The position numbers were made by a program, and so were the translations under genes. From Isoetes taiwanensis (lineage: Eukaryota > Streptophyta > Lycopodiopsida > Isoetales > Isoetaceae), in contig JAJEKV010000054.1 of NCBI GenBank assembly GCA_021234155.1, positions 3,383,622 through 3,447,621 of the forward strand: a DNA stretch of 64,000 bases. Direction: 5' to 3'. Numbering within the stretch: the stretch's first letter is position 1; each line of letters begins with the position of its first letter. Below, one piece after another: positions 1-9,573 of the stretch. The notes beneath the pieces were generated by a model. It was given only the letters and a program-made list of their open reading frames with translations, was not told the origin of the DNA and ran no database searches.

Positions 1-83
1 CATGTGCTACTTCACTGTTCATCATATGCCACATTGCGTGATAAACATGGCATGAAAGCTTATACACTTGCTGAATTTTTTTT

Positions 84-248
84 AACTACCCTGGGGGTGT
101 GATTGGGGCGTATATACTTGATGTTTTGGAGCATAGAGAAAGATGTTTGAAAGCAATGGATGTAAAAGAGGAGGACGAGGAAGAGATTGAGGGGGTTAAT
201 GCATTATTATCCGATGATGCATTAGATGAACTTTTCTATAATTACTAA
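84..248 (+). pseudogene. 3' tail of an unidentified ORF, possibly retroelement
   Basis: An open frame ending at a TAA near 248 encodes an acidic tail (for example LEHRERCLKAMDVKEEDEEE) finishing with DDALDELFYNY. The upstream part runs off the window or is frameshifted in the T-run near 77-85. I do not recognise the family. It lies just upstream of a decayed Ty3-gypsy integrase and could be part of an older element or a separate gene end. Confidence is low. Confidence 0.3.
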
Positions 249-399
249 TGTACTGGTTTGGATGTCTCATAGGCCTGGCGGTCTCACAGACGTAATAATA
301 CAATTTCATTTCATTTCATTTCTCTCTCAGGTCGGCCACATGATCGAAAAAAAATTGTCTCTCGCGCTATATGGCTAGAGACAATTTTTATACCGTATG

Positions 400-1160
400 A
401 CGTGAGAGACTATGAGAGATAATAATCTCTCATCAATCTCTCGTCGCTTAACAGCTGTTAGCCAGAAAAATACCCCTGCGGAGAGATGTCTTGGTTCATA
501 TTCCTCATTATGTCATTTCCCAAAGGATAAAGAAAGCGAACAAGAAACCTCATGGTGTTCCTTTATCCTTACCTATTCTGGAAGCAAAGTGGTAGCAGAT
601 CACTATAGATTTTATTGTTGGTCTTCCCACAAATGCTCGCAAGAATGCTATCATTTGGACGGTTGCTGATTGTTTAACTAAGCACACACATTTCATTCCT
701 TGTTTGGATAAGTCGGCAGCTTATAGTGCGGCTACGCTCTTTATCAAAGAGATATTTAGGCTACATGGGTTGCCTAAGATTGTTGTATCTGATCGTGATA
801 CGAAGTTCACCAGTAAATTCCGAAAGGTATTGTCTATGCAATTGGGAACGGAATTAAGCTTCTTCACTGCTTTTCACCCAGAAACCGATGGACAATATTA
901 GGTGGTAAACAAAGTTATTTGTTCCATCTTAAGGAGGTTTATCAATGAACATCAAGGTAATTGGGAAGACTATTTATGTACAACACTACCTATTAGTCTA
1001 CCATAAAGATGGCTCCATTTCAGGTAGTCTATGATTAGACTATAAGGAAGCCACTCTTTCGAGTGTGTGAGGATGTTCCAGCTGCTAATGATTTAGTTAT
1101 TGAGCATAAGGATCTCATAGACTTGCTTTATGCTTGTATCCGAGATGCTCATGCTTTTTA
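400..1160 (+). mobile_element. Decayed Ty3-gypsy integrase region
   Basis: Translation in shifting frames gives landmarks of a Ty3-gypsy integrase: a stretch after the HHCC zinc module (SQRIKKANKKPHGVPLSLP near 520-580), the core start DFIVGLPTNAR near 608-640, VADCLTKHTHFIP, then LHGLPKIVVSDRDTKFTSKF and TAFHPETDGQ near 758-897. A TAG stop follows at once. Downstream, RKPLFRVCEDVPAANDLV near 1045-1100 matches the segment beyond the catalytic core in plant gypsy polyproteins. Frames change several times and stops interrupt, so this is a dead fragment. No LTRs, reverse transcriptase or protease were seen in the window, so most of the element lies upstream or is lost. Confidence 0.8.
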
Positions 1161-1162
1161 TA

Positions 1163-1193
<31 letters not shown>
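1163..1193. repeat. (CTAT)n microsatellite
   Basis: About 31 bases of uninterrupted tetranucleotide CTAT repeat lie directly after the gypsy integrase relic. It is a simple repeat with no sign of function. Confidence 0.95.
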
Positions 1194-1194
<1 letters not shown>

Positions 1195-1944
1195 GAGGTC
1201 TCTTTGTTTGTCTTCTTTTGTTGTGAAGGATTGCTCATTCAGAGATAGTAGGAGTTTAGTTAGGCAAGTGGTATCTTTGTTGCTCGTTGGTGGCATGAGT
1301 TGATTGTGCAGGTGGCAGTACAACGATATCTCTAAATGTTAGATCAGTTTATATGCTTCATCCATTTATATACGCATACGCGCCAACCTAAGCACCACTC
1401 CAGCAACTCCTGCAAAATCACAACATTTCACCCCTTAATCATGGACATCTCTAGATTAGCACACCTCTGCTTATTTGAGCTTTACTAGCTTAGAGTCTGT
1501 TTGTTGAAGTCTTATGTCTAAAGGTATGTTCTCTTTGGATTACTCTTAAAGATCCATTCATGCATCTCGTGGAAAGGATCTCATAGTTAAAACTTTGACC
1601 GAAGTATTAGTCATGCATTGTAAGTATGCTACTAGTGTAGAGGCCTTGAACCTTATTTGGCTCCCAATTCAAGCTCACCTATGTTCTTCACGCATCAGCT
1701 GGGGGATTGCCATGAGCTGAATAGTGTCATGAACCTACGGGTGGTCGTCACAAATAGAATGCATGGGGCGTGAACTAGTCTGAACTACGAGGTGATTGAC
1801 GCATTTGTTAGGAATGCCATAGAGGGTAAAGATAGAAATTATACTATTAAGAAGGATTAGTGAGTGTTGCTCTTCTTCGTCCGTTAGAAATCATATCTAG
1901 GTTTCAGTCTAAATAGGATCGACCCTTAGTTTTGCTAGTGGACA
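1194..1944. other. Spacer, nothing recognised
   Basis: No open frame with protein-like composition and no structured repeat was recognised between the gypsy relic and the C-rich duplication. Confidence 0.5.
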
Positions 1945-2135
1945 CCTAGGTCATGACTCAGCTAGGTTATTGGAGGTAATACTATGAGCTCTGTGACCTC
2001 CTCCCTCCCTTATCCCCCTCCCCCTCCCTCCCTCCTCCCTAGGTCATGACTCAGCTAGATTTTTGGAGGTAATACTATGAGCTCTGTGGCCTCCCCTCCC
2101 TCCCTTATCCCTCCCCCCCTCCCCGATCCCCTCCC
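1945..2135. repeat. Tandem duplication with C-rich tracts
   Basis: Two copies of a unit beginning CCTAGGTCATGACTCAGCTAG and running through AATACTATGAGCTCTGTG start near 1945 and 2037, about 92 bp apart. Each ends in a C/T-rich tract of CCCTCCC-type runs. The complementary strand carries repeated GGG runs and could form a G-quadruplex. It is probably a local slippage duplication. Confidence 0.85.
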
Positions 2136-2169
2136 CAAACCCCACTCTAAAAAGAGGAGATGGCAGAGC

Positions 2170-2400
2170 TCAATCGTAGAAAGATGACAACGATTGTGCT
2201 AACTGTGTGGTCTGCAAAATAGAGGATGAGGAACATGTATGGAATAGATGTATGACATATGAGCATATAAGAGAGAGGAGCATATAAGAGATAACTGGTA
2301 TAGACTGGTCAGTCAAGGTAGAAAAAGGAACAAGAAGTACCGAAGCGGCAGGAAAAAAAACAAAGGCAATAAAAGAGATATTGTAGAACATGAATCAAAA
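2170..2400 (+). pseudogene. Possible LINE-type C-terminal zinc motif
   Basis: Plus-strand translation contains CANCVVCKIEDEEHVWNRC, a CX2C...HX4C pattern resembling the zinc motif at the C-terminus of plant LINE reverse transcriptases. The frame then holds stops. No reverse transcriptase core was found nearby, so this is a weak family guess based on one motif. Confidence 0.25.
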
Positions 2401-4870
2401 TACAAAGAAAAGAAGACATCAAACAACTTGATCAATGGAACGTGCACCAGTTCTATAAGATCTTCAACGGGTATATAGACATGGAGTGATTGATTTTTTT
2501 TTTCTTTTTATATTTTGGGCCTTCCTTGTCAAGGTCCCCGGTGCTTTAAAATACATCTATGCTAGATGGAAGAGTAAGGAGGTGACCAAGCCCTACAATA
2601 ACCAACAGACAAACATATAAGCAAGAGAATAAGAGGATAGAGTATTTTACCTTCAGAGTGCGCTTATGATGATGCTTTAGCCTACATCATGATCAAATCT
2701 ACGTAAAGTAGGGAGTTGGGTACTAAGCCTCGAGGCCTTTTCCCATCTTTTCTGTATGACAAGAAAGTCACAAACAAGATAAGCAAATTAGATGCAACTT
2801 TGTATGTCCCTTTCCTAAGCTCTCTGATGATAAGATCAGGTTTCAAGACCACATCGCTCACCATAGAGACCATCGTGCTGCTCCAATAGTCCATGGACTT
2901 GCCGACCTCCACCTTGATGATCCAATTGAGCACAGATCTAGGTACCCGAAGTTTGAGACATGGTCTAGTAATCATAGAAGAGATTGAAGATCATTCTTTT
3001 GAAGATGGTTTACAAAGGAAGATCAAAATATATAAGTAGGTTTACAGTATATAATCAAAATACAGTCTTGTTCTTTTATCAAAACGAAGACTAAAGTTCC
3101 AAAAAAGAGAGAGTCAAATGCATATCCATGTTCAAGGATAAGATAAAGGCAATACTATTGGAGGCCAAAATGAATACATCCAATTTAACACTTGCTAGTT
3201 ATTAGACATTTTACAAGTACCCAATATTCAGTATTAAGTACTTTCTTAGGTAAGGTGTAGCATGTGTATACTCTGCTTGTTAGAACTCTTGCAGAGACAT
3301 CAGTCACGTAGAACACCTTCATTGCTTCGTCACCATGTGTGGCCACATGTGCTCTCGTTATAGAGATCTCTCTCACAAAAAACTCGAGTAACATCAGAAC
3401 AACACAACTTTACCATTGGTAAATATCTTAAGCCCGAATCCCTATTTGTCATAAGATACTACATATTTAACCTTGATATTAAGTTCAGAAAACACAAGGA
3501 GCAAGCGTGAGTTGATGTATAGACTTTTTATTGGTAATATACATCATTCAATTGCTTCCCCCTAATATCGGACAACGTGCCCCCTCTGCGACAGATATCT
3601 AGCCTTCATTGCCATGGATATCCAGCCTTTTCAGCTTAGAAGTTTAGCATGCAAAAGAACATGGAAGTTCAGGGCTAGAACTACAAGGGCAACAGAAATT
3701 GGTAGTGGAAAAAAATGAGGAAAAGTGGTCGTGGAGATACTGCTTCAACTGAACTGGATCATAATACTCTGAACCACCAGGCAAAATAAGGGAGTTAACA
3801 GAGGCCATCATACGCCTTGGGTGATGATGCACCCACCTTTGGTAACACTTTTAAGAGAAACATAAGAAGTACCAGTGTTGATATAAATCCATTAGCAATG
3901 GTGAATGCGAATTTGGATGCAATCACGCCAAATGGGTTAGGCAATGGGCAAGTAATGGGCGCACGCTTTAACAATTACTCCCAAGTGCTTTGCCTAGCAC
4001 TTTAACTTCACATTCCATGTCATGAAACATGACAGCTGTGAGAACCCATATTCAAAACTCCATAGTAAGACCGTGGGTGGGTGGGTGGGTGGGTGCTGTT
4101 TTTTACATCATGCCACATTGACAATCCATGAGGACATATGATGGACCCACAGAGACTTGAAGAAAGGTAAAAGCTTATTACTAGAAAGGAGGTTGTTGAA
4201 ATGTCATGTGTTTTGGCCAAGGAGTTTAACAAAATAGTTATGGAAGGTTGTACAATACAAGATTATAACCACCAAGTAATTCAAGGTTTCCTCTTTGGCG
4301 ATTTCTATACTTTAGATGCTAGCTAAAGTGGCGAATTTTCTTTTTTATGCAAGTTGCACCATAATACCAAAGCAAATGTTTGATTAAGGACATAGAAATC
4401 TACAGAAAGACCAATTACAAAAATAATTATATACTTGTTATTGTATATGCAAACACTATATGGAACAATAATTGCTTGTGTTGAATCAATAATTGAGTTG
4501 TTTCAAAAGCCTCAAGATCCATCACTTCATAACTTGATTGGCAACCATGACAGAAAAGGCAGTCACTTTCGCAACAGACATAAATGTAAGCTGGCATTTT
4601 TTTTTACCTCTAAGCCTATGGTGTGTTGCCACGTGGCACACATTCTCTTAGGGAATGCTAGGCTAGATTGATGCTCTTTATTTTTACCTTATCTTCTTAC
4701 ATTTTTACCCTACATTCTATGTTTTACCTGTGACATTTCAGCATAACATACGGTCTGAATACGTAAATTATACTACCACGTCACACATACATGTCACCAT
4801 GACAAGTACTTGAGAGTCGTAAAGAGTTGCGCCTAGGGGGCGACCTCGTATGTTGCACATGTATATTAAA
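2401..4870. other. Spacer, no recognised gene
   Basis: Open frames here are short and lack recognisable motifs. A minus-strand frame at 2682-2975 has fairly protein-like composition but no family that I recognise. Apart from a GGGT repeat at 4073-4095, nothing is called. Confidence 0.5.
4073..4095 (+). repeat. (GGGT)n tract, G-quadruplex candidate
   Basis: Five consecutive GTGGGT-type units give five runs of three G separated by single T bases, a textbook G-quadruplex pattern. No gene is adjacent. Confidence 0.8.
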
Positions 4871-4959
4871 CATATGCAATTAAACCCCCTTGCCAAGTGG
4901 CAAAGCCCCACTGGTCCCTTCTAACCTAAACCTAAAAGTTCATGTAAAAGGAACAAAAG

Positions 4960-5150
4960 GGGAAACCCTAAACCTTTCCCATTTTCGCATTTTGGCTTCC
5001 CTGAGCCATTCCGGTCAAGTCAAGCTGCTATTCTGCATTAATAGGTGCCGCCGAGTCGTGTTTGCACAACAGTTCTCTCAGGAGCAACCGTCTTCAACAA
5101 GAACGAAGGCATGGATGCGATTCGGGGAGTTGGAGCAAGCCAAGGATCAG
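4960..5150 (+). other. Promoter and exon-1-like stretch with telo-box
   Basis: A telo-box AAACCCTAAA (4963-4972), common in plant ribosomal and histone promoters, precedes a possible leader. An ATG at 5111 opens MDAIRGVGASQGS and is followed by a good splice donor (CAG|GTAATC, intron from 5151). I found no convincing downstream exon, so this may be the stranded first exon of a broken gene. No function is assigned. Confidence 0.3.
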
Positions 5151-5373
5151 GTAATCTGCGATTCTGTTGTGCAAAGCCGACTCTTAGCCCGGCAATGAGC
5201 TAGGATAGTATTGTCATGTGCTTATGTTTATTCACGCTTCGATCCATTGCCAAAGGATTGGTATCAGGTGGATGGCCCCTGTCAGCTTGGCTGCAAAGGG
5301 GATGAACTCCGCCTTGCAACACAATGGGAGCATCGTAGAAGAAGTAGGGGACGTCACAGTGGTATCAAAGCAT

Positions 5374-5393
5374 GATCTTGGTAGACCAAGATC
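5374..5393. repeat. Perfect 8-bp hairpin
   Basis: GATCTTGG and CCAAGATC are separated by TAGA. The hairpin lies upstream of the histone-like cassette, just after a sequence resembling a tRNA-Met primer site at 5360-5371. Confidence 0.7.
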
Positions 5394-5577
5394 GGGCACT
5401 GACCATTCCCTGTTAGGACTAACAGTAGACTTTCAGCCTTGGGAATACCAACCCAAGCATGAACCTTGAAAAATTGGGAATTTTTTTTCCAATACTTAGA
5501 GCAGTAAAGTAGGATAATGTTAAGTTAGGAAGAATAGTAGAAAACCCTGAAAAATTCTGGCCATTAGGGAGTGACCC

Positions 5578-5640
5578 CTCACAGAGTGCGCCCCAGGCAT
5601 TTTCAAAAATTTTGAACACGGCTCTCGCGCACTGTGTGAG
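5578..5640. repeat. Cassette hairpin 1 (63 nt)
   Basis: Arms CTCACAGAGTGCGC and GCGCACTGTGTGAG pair over 13 bp around one constant G-G mismatch. A second, inner imperfect stem is centred on TTTTCAAAAATTTTGAA. It is the first of four copies of the same foldback, and with hairpin 2 forms the pair upstream of the H3-like gene. Confidence 0.9.
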
Positions 5641-5790
5641 TGGTTGACCCATTTTGACCTAGATAGATGCATAACTAGAGTAATCTAATAGCTTAGAGTA
5701 GCTTAAAGCTTGAATTTGAGCTAGGAATGTATGTTCTAATACTAAGAAACTGCTTACAAAACTAAAGTTTGAGGAAAAAAAGAGTGACCT

Positions 5791-5853
5791 CTCACAGAGT
5801 GCGCCTTGGGCATTTCCAAAAGTTTTGAGAATGCTTCTTGCGCACTGTGTGAG
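5791..5853. repeat. Cassette hairpin 2 (63 nt)
   Basis: It has the same outer arms and G-G mismatch as hairpin 1, and an inner stem GCATTTCCAAAA / TTTTGAGAATGC. It lies 150 bp after hairpin 1 and about 96 bp before the TATA box of the H3-like gene. Confidence 0.9.
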
Positions 5854-5949
5854 TGATAGGTAATCCAATATATTAATCTAGCAAACACTAATGCTTTACA
5901 TAATGGTATAACATGAAATTGCAGGTCCAAATCCTAAAATTCCCAGACC

Positions 5950-5957
5950 TATAAATA
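5950..5957 (+). promoter_or_regulatory. TATA box of the H3-like gene
   Basis: TATAAATA in the context CCTATAAATAGACC lies 113 nt before the ATG at 6063. Just upstream is TCCTAAAATT, which has a counterpart (CCCTAAAATT) upstream of the TATA box of the second cassette gene. The parallel arrangement supports a real Pol II promoter. Confidence 0.75.
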
Positions 5958-6062
5958 GACCCCTTAGGGTTATTCATTTTCATCTTTCTTCTCCAGCTAG
6001 CTGCCCTCCGGCCAAGAAGGCAAATTTTAGGCGCTCGGAAGGCGTTTGACATATTTCAAAAC

Positions 6063-7143
6063 ATGGCCCGCACCAAACAAACTAGTCGAGTGGTTATGCC
6101 AGACGATTACACCAGCGCCCAAGTTCTTGCAGCTCAACAGAAGGCCAGAGAGGCTCAAGAGCAAGCCAGGAAAGAAGAAAATCCTAACCCTAATCTATAT
6201 GTTGAGGAGGAGGACCAACAGCAACAAGACGAACAAGAACAACCTCAGAACCCTGATGCCCAAGAAAACTCGTAGAATCAGGGAAATGGCCAGGAGAAGG
6301 ACGACGAGGGCGAGCTGATACCAGAGGAACTAGCGCAGCGGCTAAAGAAAATGGCCAAGAGGAAGAAGGCAGCAAAGAGGAAGAGAATTGCAGAGAAGGA
6401 GGAGCGCAGAAGACAAATGAAGGAGCACCAGAAGCAAAGGGGTTACCATAAGGAAGCGGGAGCCCGACAGGCCACCATCCTCTTCCTCAGATATCGAGTC
6501 GGGCGAGGAGGTTACGAGAGTTCCCAGCCCAGCAGAAGGCTCGGGACCTTCAAACCCAGATAACGAGGAGGAAGAATCTGCAATAGCACCTCCATATCTG
6601 AAGTGACTGAAGCCAACAACTGACCACAAGAAGGGCAAACCGGCACGGGAATCCTTCGTACTCAAGCAAGAGCCGGAATACGGGAAGAAGTTGAAGGAGT
6701 ACCAGGAGTACATGAAGATGTACGAGGAGTACTCAAAATACTATGAGGCAAATAAGGTAATGTACGTGGAGGGAGGAAGGCCAACCAAGAAGAATACCCT
6801 AAAGCCGCCCCCAGAGAGACCCGTACCACCTAAGAAACCAATAAAGAGAAAGGCAGACTCCTATTTTGCAAGAGCTGATCGGGAGATTCGACATTTTTAG
6901 AGGAGCTACGGACTGCTAATTCCAAGGGCTGCCTTCGCAAGATTAACCCATGAAATCTTGCAGGAATTTGACAAGACCAAGTGAGTAACAGATGACATGT
7001 TACTTGCATTGCAAGAGGCAGCAGAGCAAAAGTTGGTCCAACACTTCGAAGATTCCCTAGCATGTGCTCTCCATGTGAAGAGAGTCACTTGTATGCCTAG
7101 AGACATGAAGTTAGCTAGGTTCATAAAGAAGGAAGATTGCTAA
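6063..7143 (+). pseudogene. Histone H3-like protein with long insert, degenerate
   Basis: The frame opens MARTKQTSR, matching the histone H3 tail through K4 and R8 apart from Ala7 to Ser; the K9-S10 pair is replaced by VV. A long charged, glutamine- and lysine-rich insert follows (about 260 codons where H3 has about 40). The last 92 codons form an H3 histone fold: REIRHF (alpha N), AFARLTHEILQEF (alpha 1), [17 protein letters not shown] (alpha 2), CALHVKRVT, then [12 protein letters not shown] (alpha 3). The whole spans about 360 codons against about 135 for H3. It is broken by stops at 6273 (TAG), 6604 (TGA), 6898 (TAG) and 6982 (TGA) and by a frameshift between about 6419 and 6441. The histone assignment is from motif order and is strong. 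That the protein entered nucleosomes is inference. The gene has its own TATA box and hairpin pair. Confidence 0.88.
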
Positions 7144-7292
7144 CATGATGTAATTGTGAAAATTTTGTAAATATAAAAAGTCTTTTGATCAAGTTGTGAA
7201 GTGCAAGATTGTAATTAATAGGGTTGTAATAATGGCATGTGCATTTGGAATTAGTTAATTTGGACAAAAATTCACTGTTTTGGGCCCCACCA

Positions 7293-7353
7293 CTCACAGA
7301 GTGCGCCAGGAGCGTTTTCAAAAGTTTTGAGAATGTCTCGCACACTGTGTGAG
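7293..7353. repeat. Cassette hairpin 3 (61 nt)
   Basis: Third copy of the foldback, with arms CTCACAGAGTGCGC and GCACACTGTGTGAG (one extra mismatch) around an inner stem at TTTTCAAAAGTTTTGA. It lies about 150 bp downstream of the H3-like stop and begins the promoter module of the second cassette gene. Confidence 0.9.
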
Positions 7354-7493
7354 TGTTTGGCCACTGATCTTGTCTAGACTTGTCCAAATGTAGAAAGTAA
7401 GGGCATAAACCACCTTAACTCGGCCAGATAAGTAGGATTCTATTTTTAGATTATAATTTTAGAGCCATCTAGGACCCAAACAGGAGCCCACGC

Positions 7494-7556
7494 CTCACAG
7501 AGTGCGCCAGGACCATTTCCAAAAGTTTTGAAAATGCCTCTCGCGCACTGTGTGAG
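7494..7556. repeat. Cassette hairpin 4 (63 nt)
   Basis: Fourth copy, with the same outer arms and G-G mismatch. It lies 140 bp after hairpin 3, nearly the same spacing as hairpins 1 and 2, and about 176 bp before the second TATA box. Confidence 0.9.
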
Positions 7557-7698
7557 CAGTCAGAGTAAGTTAGCCCAAATTCATCCCAATTACCTCCAAA
7601 TTAGATGAAATTTGTTGCAATAGGATCATTAGGATGTACTCTTTAACCTAGATTACCTATCAATTGCATAGCAAGACCTTGAAGTGATAGATATTCTT

Positions 7699-7740
7699 AA
7701 ACCCTAAAATTTTTTCAAATTAGGGTTTTGCCTATAAATA
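7699..7740 (+). promoter_or_regulatory. Telo-box and TATA box of the H2A-like gene
   Basis: A telo-box AAACCCTAA (7699-7707) precedes CCTATAAATA with the TATA box at 7733-7740. The ATG at 7852 is 119 nt downstream, close to the 113 nt of the H3-like gene. Telo-boxes are known in plant histone and ribosomal protein promoters. Confidence 0.75.
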
Positions 7741-7851
7741 TGACCACAACCCTCATTTGCACCCTACTCTATCACTCCTCACTTCAAGGTGATTTTTCAA
7801 CTCCCAGAGGCGCTTCTAGATCTGTTTGATAACCCCATCAGCCTCAACATC

Positions 7852-8005
7852 ATGGCTACCTCTGCATTCAGGCGCACTGCTCATGTGGCTGAGGCTGACA
7901 TCAACTCGGTCTTCATTGTTTTCCAAAAGGAGATCGATGTGGATGCCACCATAAATGCCACAACTTTTTACCAAGAGATCATGATTGAGTTCCATGCCAA
8001 GATTG
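7852..8005 (+). pseudogene. H2A-like histone, N-terminal part, cut by copia
   Basis: ATG at 7852 opens MATSAFRRTAHVAEAD. The segment DINSVFIVFQKEI fits histone alpha 1, and NATTFYQEIMIEFHAKI fits H2A alpha 2 (compare the family pattern of Ala-Thr, Val-Tyr, Ile-Leu-Glu-Tyr). The frame stops being meaningful at 8005, where the Ty1-copia element begins after its GATTG target duplication. The rest of the fold resumes at 13377. The similarity is residue-pattern level and weaker than for the H3-like gene; H2B would be the alternative. Position directly after the H3-like gene with a matching promoter supports a histone identity. Confidence 0.55.
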
Positions 8006-8543
8006 TGTTAGAACTACATGCCTAAGTAATAAATTTGAACAGATGGCAATTAGTTTACATTACACTTGGTTGACATTTATACATGGGTTTTGCATGAAGG
8101 AAAAAGAATAAAAAGAGGGAAGATTAGACGAAAAGGACACAGGAGAAAAACAGAGGAAGAGAACAGGGGTTTTGTTTTTTTTTAAAGCAGGTCGAAAAGG
8201 CTGACGTCGAACTGGCCGGATTTGTCAAGACGTGTTGGGTTGGTGAAGCCGAGTCGTGTATCCGCTCTAAGCTGCCGGATTCCTCGCTCTAAGCTGCCGG
8301 ATTCTTCTTTGTAAGGTGCCGGATTTCTACCGTAGTAAGCTATCAGATTTGGTTATAGATTGCTTTATTTTATATCCCGTGGTGGTTTCGCAAAGAGTCC
8401 GCCTGCGGTAGTATTACGCGGTGGGCATCAATTCGATTTGTGCGGGGAGATCCTTTGTGGATATAAAGAAGGTGTAAGGGAGAAGATTGAACTTGGTTAT
8501 TTTCTGGGTTCAATTCCGGACTCAAAGCTTTTTGATTCTAACA
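8006..8543 (+). repeat. Ty1-copia 5' LTR
   Basis: 538 bp, TGTTAG...CTAACA. It matches the 3' LTR almost perfectly except in about 8215-8520, where nearly every difference falls at a CTG or CAG in the 3' copy that reads as a CG-containing variant here. Confidence 0.97.
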
Positions 8544-8545
8544 TC

Positions 8546-8561
8546 CTGGTATCGAGCTTTT
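8546..8561 (+). promoter_or_regulatory. Ty1-copia primer-binding site
   Basis: TGGTATCGAGCTTTTG begins three bases after the 5' LTR. Plant copia elements usually carry TGGTATCAGAGC, complementary to initiator tRNA-Met; here CAG reads as CG, a one-base loss that may weaken priming. Confidence 0.85.
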
Positions 8562-8576
8562 GAGTCTAAAAGGGAG

Positions 8577-9494
8577 ATGGCATCTAATAAGATTGCCGCT
8601 TCAATACTTCTTTGATGTCAAGGTATATAAAGGAGGTTCTGGTTTCCAAGCATGGAAAATGAAGGTTGAAAAGGCTTTGGAAGCAGAAGGGCTGTGGGAT
8701 TTGGTCCGTCCGGCTCACCGAAAAAGAGAAGCAAAGGCGGGTTTCTATGAAGAATGAAGTGGAGAGTCATCAAAGCCCGAGGTAGCAAATGGAATCGTGA
8801 AAGGCCGCAAAGGATGCCGCAAGAGATTTAGCTCAAGCAAAAGGTATTATCATTTCAAAACTTGGCTATGGTATTATTGCTTCAATTCATAGCATGAATC
8901 CCACGAGATATGTGGCAAAGTATTTGTTGAATGAATATGAGCGACTAAGCGCATCTCGAGAGACATAAATTGGAACAGAATTAAGAATGTTGAAATATGA
9001 AAGTGGTCAAGATTTGATTGAGTTATTTGATAAAATGGATGGAATATTTATGGATTTAGAAGGGGCTGCGCCTCTTTCTGCTCAATCAAAAATACTTTAT
9101 ATTTCAGATGTATTTGCTGCATATGATGAAAATCTTGCATCTTTAATTGCATACTATGTCTAGAACTAAAGAAGAAGCTATAAGTATTGCAAGAACTGAA
9201 ATTACACAAAGAGAGGCTAGAAGGAGTTATGATCAAGGGGGAGATAGTATTTTATATTTTGGGAGAGGAAGAGGTAGAAGTAAGGATGTAATATGCTATG
9301 GTTGTGGAGAGACCGGGCATATTAAGCCCAACTGTACTAAAATCAGAGGACGTTCATGCTATGCTTGTGGAGGAGCTGGCCATCTGGCCAATATGTGTAC
9401 AAAAAGGGGAAGAGGACGTGGAAGTTTTAGGGGATCCTCTACTAGAGGTGCATCCGAAATGTTACTTTTTTCAAAGCCAACCATAGGTCTTTGA
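8577..9494 (+). pseudogene. Ty1-copia gag, frameshifted
   Basis: The ATG at 8577 starts MASNKIAASILL and is cut by a stop near 8613. The typical gag start GSGFQAWKMKVEKALEAEGL follows in another frame near 8638-8697, then MKNEVES and, after more frame changes, SKLGYGIIASIHSMNPTRYV near 8860-8916. The last part (from about 9147) is open and carries two CCHC zinc knuckles, CYGCGETGHIKPNC and CYACGGAGHLANMC, which bind RNA in packaging. At least four frame breaks occur, several at places where a CTG or CAG would be expected. Gag is not translatable from this copy as read. Confidence 0.85.
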
Positions 9495-9573
9495 CGTATC
9501 GAGAAGAAATTTCGAGGAGGAGGTAAAATCATATGCTTTATCAAATTTATGTGATAAAAATGTATCTAACCCC

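Noticed and set aside
5360-5371. TGGTATCAAAGC resembling a tRNA-iMet primer-binding site, suggesting that the histone cassette is an LTR element
   Set aside because: No LTR pair could be found: sequence before 5360 does not recur after 14.7 kb, and no reverse transcriptase belongs to the cassette outside the inserted copia element.
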